NCBI GenBank assembly: GCA_963576735.1
Contig: OY755175.1
Location: 9,936,401-10,000,400, forward strand
Reading direction: 5' to 3'
DNA: 64,000 nucleotides
DNA from: Bedellia somnulentella
Lineage: Eukaryota > Arthropoda > Insecta > Lepidoptera > Bedelliidae
Position numbers and translations under genes: made by a program. The notes below the pieces were generated by a model that was not told the DNA's origin, did no database searches, and saw nothing but the letters and a program-made list of their open reading frames with translations. Below, piece after piece: positions 32,665-42,362 of the stretch; position 1 is the stretch's first letter, and each line of letters begins with the position of its first letter.

Positions 32665-33666
32665 ATGGAAAAAAGAGAATTTCGTGTGCTTATTAAGCAT
32701 TATTTCTTGCGAAAAAAAACCATTACCGAGACCAAGGCTGAGCTTGATAAATACTATGGGGACTCAGCACCATCGATTTCAATGGTAAAAAAGTGGTTTA
32801 CTGAATTTCGTTGTGGCCGTACAAGCACTGAACATCATGGACGCCCAGTTGAGGTCTCTACACCCGAAACAATCGGAAAAATTCACGATATGGTGTTGGC
32901 CAACCGAAGATTGAAAGTGCGAGAGATTGTGGAAAGCCGTAGGGATCTCGCATGGCTCAGTGGTTTCAATTTTGAATGATCACTTGGGCATGAGGAAGCT
33001 TTCCGCAAGATGGGTGCCGTGTTTGCTCACAGTTGACCACAAACGCAATCGTATAACAACTTCACAGGAAGGTTTGCCGTTGTTTAATCGCAATGTGGAG
33101 GAGTTTTTGCGCCGTTTTGTAACCGTGGACGAAACATGGATCCATCACAACACACCAGAGACCGAACAACAGTCAAAACAGTGGGTTTCTAAGGCCTTTC
33201 ATTGGAGAATCTTTTTCCACCTAGCCATTTCTTCAGGTTTGGGAACAAGTAGTAGTCGCTCGGAGCCAAATCTGGAGAATAGGGCGGATGAGGGAGCAAT
33301 TCATAGCCCAATTCATGGATTTTTGCCATGGCAACTGCACATGTGTGCACCCTTGCATTGTCTTGGTGGAAGAGAACTTTTTTCTTGGCCAAATGAGGTC
33401 GGTTTTTTTTCAAATCGTTATTGAATCGGTCCAATAAGTTGGCATAATACTCCCCATTTGGCTCCGAGTGACTACTACTTGTTCCCAAACCTGAAGAAAT
33501 GGCTAGGTGGAAAAAGATTTGACTCCAATGATGAAGTCATCTCGCAAACAAAGGCCTATTTTGAGGACCTCGACAAATCATTTTTTTTGGAAGGGATAAA
33601 AAAATTGGAGAAGCGTTGGACAAAGTGTATATATAAGAGCTCAAGGGAGACTACGTTGAAAAATAA
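32665..33666 (+). pseudogene. mariner transposase, frameshifted and partly inverted
   Basis: Starts MEKREFRVLIKHYFLRKKT at 32665, with the paired helix-turn-helix region through VREIVE, then shifts frame near 32935 and continues in another frame as ISHGSVVSILNDHLGMRKL to the first catalytic aspartate in FVTVDETWIHH (about 33115-33150). After QQSKQWV the frame runs into an inverted segment. The + orientation resumes at about 33456 with APSDYYLFPNLKKWLGGKRF, which holds the third catalytic aspartate, and ends DYVEK-stop at 33666 after a further frame change. The second aspartate (HQDN) exists only in the inverted piece, and the segment between the first aspartate and GEYY is missing. Closest in style to irritans-group mariners by the N terminus. 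Cannot encode active transposase. Confidence 0.93.
33192..33455 (-). other. Inverted internal segment of the mariner transposase
   Basis: On the - strand it reads NGEYYANLLDRF, KKVLFHQDNARVHT, AKIHELGYELLPHPPYSPDL and APSDYYLFPNLKKWLGGKRF. The last block also exists in + orientation at 33456-33530, so the two form an inverted repeat (33192-33271 against 33456 onward) with the rest of the inverted piece as spacer. The left copy carries small deletions. Confidence 0.9.
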
Positions 33667-33734
33667 AATTATTTTTGTATCAAAAAATCTGTGTTTTATT
33701 CCAAAAGTCACGGACTTATTAACCCGCCCTCGTA

Positions 33735-34288
33735 TCTACTGCAAAGATAGTATTGTTTTTGAAAGTTTCTGCTTAGCGATTTCAAGCTTCATTTGTGTTT
33801 ACTGGGATAACATACAATTTATTAAATAAGTAATTAATGTTGAAATTAAACTGAAATAGCATCGAGAGAAATGTTCCGATAAATTTCAATTCTGCCATTA
33901 GTTGGACAGGTGGCAGTGGGAGGCCGCCTCCACATCGGAGCCAAGTAACATTCTGTCTAGGGACTACATAAAACAACTACTATAATGGGTGCATTAACTC
34001 TAGCTCTTATTAGCAGTCGCTAAGGTTTGTTTTGGCATGATTAATGGAGACGGGTAATTAGGTACACCCTACACTGGTCAGCGGTCGTCATTATATGTTA
34101 TTAGTTTTGCGACAGTGACCAAAGACTGGGTAGTTGTATCGAGTGACTCATTCGAGTCGTGATTAGTCGCGTTTCCCTAATATCTGTGTAATGTAACTGG
34201 ATACTACCACCATTACCCGTTGTGTCTACATCTGTTTCGTAATATCTGTACTCACGAGCTATTCTGATGTCTTTTTTAGGTTCTAGCG
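33735..34288. other. Unique intergenic
   Basis: Moderately GC-rich unique sequence (for example GGCAGTGGGAGGCCGCCTCC at 33911-33930). No gene seen. Confidence 0.45.
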
Positions 34289-34296
34289 ATTGAATA

Positions 34297-34544
34297 ACAT
34301 ACATATACATATACTCACGGCTATAATTCCCTAAACGGGGTAGCCAGAGCTTTGGAATGAGAAATTCCTCAGCCCCTTTTGGAAGTTGAGTGGGGAAAGA
34401 TGGTTATAATAAATGTTTTTGGTGACGTGTCTCCAACCACATCGCCCAAAAATTACTTGAAAAGCCCCTATACCCTTAGTCGCCTCTTACGATCCCCCAC
34501 GGTTAGAAATGGGGTAGTGTTATTCTAAGCCGACACTACACAGC
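34297..34544 (-). mobile_element. SINE-B, full length
   Basis: From the (ATAC)n tail to the head, with ATTGAATA duplicated at 34289-34296 and 34545-34552. Well preserved. Confidence 0.92.
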
Positions 34545-34552
34545 ATTGAATA

Positions 34553-34975
34553 TTGAATAAGTTGGTTGATATTCCCTGATTGCAATTTGCTTCCTTTGCT
34601 TCGACGCAAGTTCCACGAAACTTATATTAACAGATTTTTTTTTAAAGGGAAATCAGTATTTGTTATGATTATGTTAGATATTTGTTGAAATGAACATCGA
34701 GAATTGAAGAAAACATAATTCAAAGAATACAATTATCACCCTCAATGTAGTCATAAACCGCTTGCTCATAGGTAAAGCTCATAAGAGATTGTACTAAAGA
34801 TTTCTCAAATAAAGGATTTAGCTCTAGTTGCATCCGTTGGCTGGTGACCATCCCAACCAAATTATCCATCACTAACACCATTTAATATTTTTTTCACGTT
34901 ATTGATACTGTTATAATAATTTATTATTTATATGAAACAAAAGAAATAAACATATTTTCAGTCATTATTAAATTT
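34553..34975. other. AT-rich intergenic
   Basis: Nothing recognised. Confidence 0.5.
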
Positions 34976-35890
34976 ACATATACTCACACTTATCGTTACA
35001 TTTGGAGAAGGCAAAGACTATTGATAACCACTTTGTACAATCTTGACAAACCTAGCTTCATTTACATTCATCAGTCTTTAATACATTACCTTTTACGCTT
35101 CATACTTCAGCGTCCATATTTTTGAGCTGATACTTTATTTATCAAAACGTGTCCTCCGTGATCATCATCTACTAGTATTACCACCCGTTAATTGCAAATA
35201 TCACTTTGAATAATTTACCTTCATCCATCGTCTCTATGTGCCCCGATCATCATAATATTATCTTTTCCATCTTATTTACAGTTGATATTTCACCCCGCAC
35301 CTTTCATGACTCAAACTGTTTATCACTCAAAGAATGAAAAAAAAATCTTTTTTGTTCTTGAGGAACAAAACGCTATTGCATTCTCTGTGCTGGTATTATT
35401 CTTCTGACTTCCCAAAAATTCGCTGTTATATATAAGCACAGAAACTAGAACAGCATCATGCACAGCCATTCGGGCCTTTTCGGACACCAACTCACTTGTC
35501 AATAAGTATTTCATAAGTTTATTCACCGCATCATCCCTTTTCACTTTTTGTTATATGTGTTCGTCACACTTTCCATCCCTGATATACAAGCAACCCAGAT
35601 ATACGAACTCTTTTACTGGTTCCACTTTCTTACCATCAATATCGGTCATGTACTCCGTCATATTTTACTCTCTCTCATACATAAACCATGGTTTTAGTTT
35701 CATCCACATGCACTCTCATTTCCTTTTTTCGTGAGATACACATGCAGTTTTCATCAAATTTTGCAACTCACCCAAGATGCAACTATCACTTGATTATCAG
35801 CGTATAAGAGGCATTTTATTACTAAGGGTCTTCTCATAATCGAAATTCGAACATAATTTCAGTAAATATTAATCTAATTTTCCAATAAGA
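34976..35890 (-). pseudogene. RTE-like LINE ORF2 remnant
   Basis: The 3' tail (TATACTCACACTTATCGTTAC on +) is at the left and coding remnants extend right on the - strand. The frame 35544-35323 holds VSEKARMAVHDAVLVSVLIY then NSEFL, matching the conserved post-RT segment of RTE-like LINE ORF2 (usually with AVHNxVLVPTLLYGSE). Further up, 35560-35890 contains coding-like sequence in several frames. Many frameshifts; same family as 27385-27680. Confidence 0.72.
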
Positions 35891-35907
35891 ATCGTATTGT
35901 TTTTATT

Positions 35908-36050
35908 AACGTACTGATCTCACCATTTAAATGTTGTCTGGAAGAGATTGCTTTAAGCAGTAAGACTGCCAATTGTACTTGTATTAAAAAAAAAAATCCG
36001 TATAAAATGTTCTTATCTGTGATGTAGAATAAAGAGTTTTTTATTCTAAT
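35908..36050 (+). mobile_element. LINE 3' end (jockey-like), second copy
   Basis: CTGATCTCACCATTTAAATG, TTGTCTGGAAGAGATTGCTT, GACTGCCAATTGTACTTG and AGAATAAAGAG match 12523-12675, with a poly(A)-like run at 35985-35995. Confidence 0.6.
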
Positions 36051-36338
36051 TTGGACTCGACCACAGACTTTAGCAAAACTTTGAAATCAAATAAAAATGT
36101 ATATTCGACTTTGTGTCTCCAGTCAAACTAATGGTGGTGTATAAATAAAACATTTCATTGATTTAATGTATTTTATATGCATAATTAAGAAAAAATAGGA
36201 CTATGCACTTCTTTCTATATAAAAACTATAAGCATCCCAAACATACTTCTCCGTCTACGCAATTGTCGTTATAAAATTTAGAAAGTTTTTCCTCCTCGTT
36301 TTTATGTATAGTTAATAACTTTAAAATGTTTAAGTACT
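36051..36338. other. AT-rich intergenic
   Basis: Nothing recognised. Confidence 0.5.
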
Positions 36339-36350
36339 TGTTACTAATAC

Positions 36351-36720
36351 AGCCGTGATAGCCCAGTGGGTAGAACACTCGGTTAACGTGCAAGCGACTA
36401 GTGTTCAAATCCCGGGTCGGGCCTACACCAATTTGTCTTTTCTAAAGACATATGTGTGGTTAATTTATCATGGTTGTTAACGGTGAGGGAAAACATCGTG
36501 AGGAAACCCACATGGCTGAGTTGTACTTAGTCATGTGACAGTGTATTCGTACAAAACGGCGATAGGCCTGCCCCCTATCACGTGAGTACACTGTCCATGC
36601 AAAACGTGGGTACTCTGAACACCAGATGACAAAGTCACGTGATGTTCAGAAGTATTAGTACCTCTGCCAACCCCTTCGGGGATATACGGCGTGAACGTTT
36701 ATGTTTATTATGTTTATGTA
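36351..36720 (+). mobile_element. SINE-A, full length and young
   Basis: 370 bp with a 12-bp duplication TGTTACTAATAC at 36339-36350 and 36721-36732. A box TAGCCCAGTGGG at 36359-36370 and B box GTTCAAATCC at 36413-36422, spaced as in tRNA promoters. CACGTG at 36579-36584 and 36636-36641. Tail of TTTATG units. Differs at only a few positions from 25953-26312. Confidence 0.95.
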
Positions 36721-37075
36721 TGTTACTAATACTAAAATGTAATTTTCCTCAGTTTCAATTAAAAATATCATAGTTAACGAAGCATATAAATATTCCCATT
36801 TACCTTTTAATACACGAGAAGTATCCGATGCATGCACTCGGAATAATAGAGAACGAAATAATGTTCAACTTCTGATTTCATTTCCACTGTGATTAATTAG
36901 TACTTTCACTATTGCATACATTATACGGACAATCGAAAATGCAAATTTCATTTTCCAATCTCTAAATGAATTGATGTTTAATTATAAACTTATATAGAAA
37001 CGTGACTACCCAGTCATGAGAATACTCTCATGCTATATAAGACGGATCATGAATATTTCCACCTTGTTATTCATA

Positions 37076-37311
37076 CATACACTCACGGCTATTATTCCCT
37101 TTAAGGGGTAGCCAGAGCTAGAGAATTAAAAATTCCTCAGCCACTTTTGGAAGTTGCGTGGGGAAAAGATGGTGAAATAAAGGTTTTTGGTAATAGGTCT
37201 CCAACCGCATCGCCCAAAAATCCCTTAAGAGCCCCAATACCGTTAGTCGCCTCTTACGTACACCCACCAGAAGAAATGGGGTAGTGCTATAATAAGCCGG
37301 CACTACACAGC
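37076..37311 (-). mobile_element. SINE-B, full length
   Basis: Flanked by TTATTCATA at 37067-37075 and 37312-37320; tail at left, head (GCCGGCACTACACAGC on +) at right. Confidence 0.92.
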
Positions 37312-37319
37312 TTATTCAT

Positions 37320-37440
37320 ATTTATACTCACGACTATTAATCCTAAAAGGGGTAGCCAGAGCTGCAGAAATAGAATTTGTTAGCCACTTCTGGAAGGTGT
37401 TCGGTCTTAAGCCACTTCGCCCAACAATCACTTTAAATGC
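37320..37440 (-). mobile_element. SINE-B 3' half, adjacent
   Basis: TATACTCACGACTATTAATC, GGGGTAGCCAGAGCTGCAG and CTTCGCCCAACAATCACTTT. Abuts the duplication of the preceding copy, so the full-length copy landed at its tail. 5'-truncated. Confidence 0.8.
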
Positions 37441-38355
37441 TCAAGCTCAAAGTGCAACATTTCTAAACCAAAAGTAAAAAAAAAATAGTCATACTAATCT
37501 CTCAAATGAATGGAAGAGACGGTGCCGAACTAACCCACATAGATATAATCATTTAAAAAAATGTTACACTTCATTGGGGACACAGCACACAGATAGAATC
37601 ATGAAAAAATATATAGTCACACTTGATCGAGGAAACATGGTCTGCCGATTAAACTATGTTTAAATTGTCACATGAATCAACAATTTATAGGTTAAGCTCA
37701 CAGCATGCGCAAATACATCAAAATCGAAGACAATAAACTTATAATCACTATTTCTTAATGAATAATGTCGGTCAGCTGCCTTCTCTGATATATGGTAGTA
37801 AGTTAAAATAAAGAATAATAGTATATCGGAGGGTCTGTTGATGAGGCGAGATGTGTCGGTCCAGCGAGCAGTGTTCCGTGCTGCGTGCTACATACAACCT
37901 ACCCTAATTATACCATAAATTTCACTTAGTAAGATCAATGAGATTTTATTGGAAACTCGCCATTTAGTGAGCGAACGTGCAAGTCATTCTCCACAGATAA
38001 TACACAAAGGTTTATTGTTTTAATAAATTTGCGTATATTAAGATTTGCCAGTAGCGTTAGATGACTGAAGTATAAATTTTTTATAAAATATAATAAAGTA
38101 ATATGTATATGTAATAAAGTAATATGTTGCAAATTATGATTTTATTTTGCTATGTTTACTTATGCATTAATATATTTGTATGCTCTGCATACATTTTATG
38201 TTGTTTTATTTAACGGCGCATACTTCCTTATTTGCTAAATAGGAAAAAGGGAAAAATAAACAATGATAACAATCCATTTAGAAATCGTTTTATCTGAGGG
38301 GTTAGATTGTACATCTAAAGGAGAGCGTTTTCATTCCAGCAGAATATAATCGTCA
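37441..38355. other. AT-rich intergenic
   Basis: Unique sequence, no repeat or coding signature; 37830-37900 is locally GC-richer. Confidence 0.45.
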
Positions 38356-40090
38356 GGTCGTAATTTATTTTGTCTGTTGCAGAGGCGAGTCCCAGTGCAC
38401 ATTCATTTATTTTATGTGCCATTTACAATTGTCGGCCGATGGTCAAGGGAGAGCGGGCGGGTGGCGAGGGGGCGCAGACGATGGTGCCTTCCTATTATAA
38501 ACCGTGCGGTCATCTGCGACCTCTGTAATGGTATGTGTAATACGAACGACCGCCGCCGCCGCTCTCTCTGACACTTGTGAGTGATGACCGGACTCGACAG
38601 CATATGGGTCACTACATTTGTTTACGATTTGCCGACTTGTACTTGGGAGTAAGATAAAGAGGAAGAAACCAGTATCAAATATAAAATCAAACTATTTTTA
38701 AACTTTTCATTATTTTGTTCCTAAAAAATATCACAAAATGTAATAAAACTGCACAGTGTAGCCGAGAAGCTGAGTAGCTGTATTCTTTTATTTTTTAATT
38801 ATAAGAGCGGGGTGGTAGTCGCGCACCCCCTTACCAAGACTCTGCCGGCGCTGCTCCGGCGGAGTTTGCCTCCTACGTGCCTCAACCATTCATTTCGTAG
38901 GAACTTATAACCTGACCCGCGTACTTATGAGCGTCGCCAATAAATATAGGAATGACCGGAGGCGAGTGCGGCGATCCTTGTCGAAGGCGCGGGAGGGTAA
39001 GTGGGGCGAGCGGGACGGCGAGCCATTGTTAGCTAAATATCGAGGTGGTCAGCCGGGTGGGGGCACGCAAGACGGCCGGGGGTCGCCGCCGCCGCCGCGC
39101 CGCCACCGCCGCCTCTGTATTGAGCGTGTACTGCAGAAGCGGTCACGCGCTGCAATATTGCGATCGCCCCACGACATTGTCTTTACTCTCAGACTCGAGT
39201 TTATTTGACATTTATTGATGTTTTACATCCAAACAACAACGGGATACAATATGCTATAAACTTTCAGGAAATTTTAGGTTTAATCATGTTATATCTGTCG
39301 GAAGAATCGGGAAAATAATAACTGCGATATTGCATGTCGTTAACTGATACATACATATTTTTTGTTGCAATTAATTTATAATGGCTAGGTATCGAACATG
39401 AAAAGTTTGTAATTAATTATACACAAACAAGTAAATAATAGCAGAGTAACGGTAAGTGACAGCTGCATTGACACTGTCTTCCTGAAACTGGACACGCAAT
39501 TATTGCTGTAGGCGGTCATCAAAGACAGTGACACAGTTTCAGCAAAGCAGCGCGGCGGCGGCGGTGGCGCGTGAGGGCGCAGTTTCCGGACATGAAATAT
39601 TGTTGTTTATGAAGCAGCCGCGGGCGGGGAGGGGGAGGGGGCCGCTTTCTCAAGCAGATCCAGTCCACTGCAGATATGGGCGAGTATTATTATTGATCCG
39701 GCACGGGTGGCGGTGGTCGGCATTTCCTACCGCTCATACACGGGCGGGCGGCGGCGGCGGCGCGCGGGGTCACTTCAATGTATTTATTGAGGCGCACGGG
39801 AGGGAACCTCGCCCGGCACACGTAAAACTATATTATAACGACGCTCGCCCGAGCTCGGTGCACTAACCTTTAATAAGAAGGCGGCCGGGAGGGCGCGGGC
39901 CGGCGACGCGTCTTCAGCCCTGCACCAATCCCCGCCTGTTATGATATTATATCCGTTAATATCAACCAATAGCGAGCCGTTATGATATTGTAGGCGGGCG
40001 GGATTCACGTGGATGTAGAGTTTTTCCTCGATGGGCGGGCGGATTATTATATTTCGTTATGATTATTATGAGGGGCTATGTGTACCTTCG
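38356..40090. other. GC-rich unique region, candidate regulatory DNA
   Basis: Three GC-rich, CpG-containing blocks (38430-38600, 38800-39200, 39480-40050) in an AT-rich genome, with GCC/CGG runs (39087-39113, 39550-39570, 39745-39765) and no transposon. Open frames are on both strands and are low-complexity or motif-free, as expected by chance in GC-rich DNA. Could be a CpG-rich promoter, a 5' exon or an enhancer cluster; no splice-consistent coding sequence was found. Confidence 0.4.
39930..39998. promoter_or_regulatory. Dyad with duplicated inner motif
   Basis: CCCGCCT (39931-39937) and AGGCGGG (39992-39998) form a dyad enclosing two copies of GTTATGATATT and an AACCAATAG (CCAAT-type) element. 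Possible protein-binding cluster; function unknown. Confidence 0.3.
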
Positions 40091-41540
40091 CTGTCTGATC
40101 CAATCCGATGCTTGCATCTAGCGCATTGCATAACTCTATGTATGATATTAGTCGTTATTGCAGTGGTAAATATTGTTTTTGGGCTTATTATATCACCTAC
40201 GTATAAGATTTAGCTTCTTTAGGTTACCCAGGAATCTTAAGTTGTCTGTTTTTAGAAATTAGTATTTTAGTTTTCTATAATATTAATTTTAGTAAAATAA
40301 GGTATAGTGATACAGATATTTTTTTAAACGTTTGTTAATGCAAATCCGCACACGGTGGATAAAGACGCAAAGTCAGTTTCAATAGATAAAAGAATAAAAC
40401 TTTAACTCAGCACAGTAAGAGTTACAACTAAGCACGTATAATAACAATCAACTTTATTTTTTTATTCCGAACAATTTTGATTTCTAAAGTAGATTTGAAT
40501 AGCTAATTCGTCAGGGGACTGTTTGATCGTTGTTCTTTTCTCGGAGGCAATTGGAACACAGTGAATACGTGATGAGCCACGATTCGTTCGTTCGCTCGTG
40601 TTTAATTCAATTATACTTTATTGTATTCGGTTAAATTATAGGCTCGTTCGGAAAAGCGTTGCTAATAAAAGGTTAATAAAGAAGCGCCTTTGTAACAAAC
40701 TATAACAGATCTGTAATTGCTTCCACGATACCTTCCACGTTATTACTGCTTTTACGATGCCGTATGGGGTGAATAAAACATTTTTACGACCGGCCATGGA
40801 TGCCATTATGTATCAACCTCCCTACATATATCTGCTATAGAGACAATTATGAGTCAGCTCTGTCAAGTACTGGACATATACTCCCTCTTTTGTCGTTTAT
40901 TATTTTCCTATATTTTGCACTGGGTATATTTACTTGGATTGTTGTAGTTTTTGCTATAAAACTGGATTTGAAGGGTATTTTTTATGATACCATATGACGT
41001 TCAGAGACATCTAAATTGTAGGTCTTGTGGAACCCCTTGTAGGTGTAATATTTTAATAATAATTACTTTTTTGCCAAATTTTTCTTATTGTGCTGGGCTA
41101 TCATTTTGTTCTACACGAGGTAAAAATTTTTATAAAAACGTTTTTAAAACACGTTTCTAATAAGTCTTTAGAATAAACTTTTTTTACATACATTTATTTA
41201 GATATTTTGCTATATAGGAAAAGGTAAAGATATTTAAATAAAAGATATTTTGTGATGAATTACCAACATCGTTTACCGTTTCGCTCGAAAAAGCGAAAAG
41301 AATAACATGAGAGGAGAAAAACATGAAACAAAATATTAATTCACAAAGTATAAGATATTTCATAAAAAAATAAATGTACTAATGTCAAATTTTAAATTTT
41401 AAGAAATCATATTATTTATTTTAAAATGTGTAATCCAGGTGTGTTAAACATTTTTTTAATCCGCAGTAATGCTAACAGAGTGTGTCATTTTAGGATGAAT
41501 GATGATTATTAATTTTCAAAAGAATATTTTTTGTGATACG
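40091..41540. other. AT-rich intergenic
   Basis: No gene; 65-codon frame at 40800-40997 is hydrophobic but without motif. No repeat recognised. Confidence 0.45.
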
Positions 41541-41826
41541 ACGTGATAGCTCAGTGGGTAGAACACCGGTTAACGTGCAAGCGACTAGTGTTCAAATCCT
41601 ACACCAATTTGTCTTTTCTAAAGATATATGTGTGGTTAATTTATCATGGTTGTTAACGGTGAGGGAAAACATCGTGAGGAAACCCACATGACTGAGTTGT
41701 ACTTAGTCATGTGACAGTGTATTCGTACAAAATGGCGATAGGCCTGCCCCCTATCACGTGAGTACACTGTCCATGCAAAACGTGGGTACTCTGAACATCA
41801 GGTGACAAAGTCGTTTATGTTTATGT
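41541..41826 (+). mobile_element. SINE-A, internally deleted
   Basis: Head GTGATAGCTCAGTGGGTAGA; the CCGGGTCGGG segment is missing after GTTCAAATCC, and a second deletion joins GACAAAGTC directly to the TTTATG tail. Body otherwise close to the young copies. Confidence 0.9.
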
Positions 41827-42157
41827 AATATTTTTTGTATTTTAATTCAGTTTTCCGTTTGTAATGAAAAGGTGCGTAAATCTCACGAGCCCTAAATTTA
41901 CTTTGGATTTAGATTGCCGCGTCTTATTTGATTGTTACTGTGAGGAATAAAATGATTGTATCTAGATGTTCAGAGATACACTAAGATGATGACTATTTAA
42001 AAGAAATCGGTACGTTCAATGATGGTTGTCAAAAATGGTATCTACAAAATTAAAAATCAAATCATAACTTCCTATAAAACTTTCAATTTAATTTAAATGA
42101 ACAGTGTGGTTTCAATTTAGACACCAAAATTTTCAAGAAGAATCAACTCTTCCAAAA
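41827..42157. other. AT-rich intergenic
   Basis: Nothing recognised. Confidence 0.5.
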
Positions 42158-42362
42158 TTATATTTAAACCCCAAAAGAGGTAGCCAGAGCTTCAGAATTA
42201 AAAACTCTTGAGCCACTTTTAGAAGTTTAGTGGGGAAAAGATTCTGAAATAAAAGATGGGTTGTCATTAGTCAACAATCACTTAAAAACCCCGTACCGTT
42301 AGTCGCCTTGTATGACACCCGCTGTAAGAAATGGACTAGTGCTATTCTAAGCCAACACTAGG
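42158..42362 (-). mobile_element. SINE-B, missing tail
   Basis: CCCCAAAAGAGGTAGCCAGA through GTTAGTCGCCTTGTATGACA to TTCTAAGCCAACACTAGG on +. Diverged; (ATAC)n tail absent. Confidence 0.75.

Larger units (their letters stand above)
32485..33732 (+). mobile_element. mariner element, irritans-like, rearranged
   Basis: 1248 bp with TA at 32483-32484 and 33733-33734. The terminal inverted repeats begin GAGGGCGGGTCAATAAGTCC at the left and, reversed, GAGGGCGGGTTAATAAGTCC at the right, continuing GTGACTTTT. Size, TA target and encoded transposase fit a mariner/Tc1 element. It is non-autonomous because of the damage described for the transposase. Confidence 0.95.

Noticed and set aside
33189..33488. 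A separate - strand gene with HQDNARVHT and PHPPYSPDLAPSD
   Set aside because: It is the inverted internal segment of the + strand mariner, enclosed by that element's terminal repeats and TA duplication.
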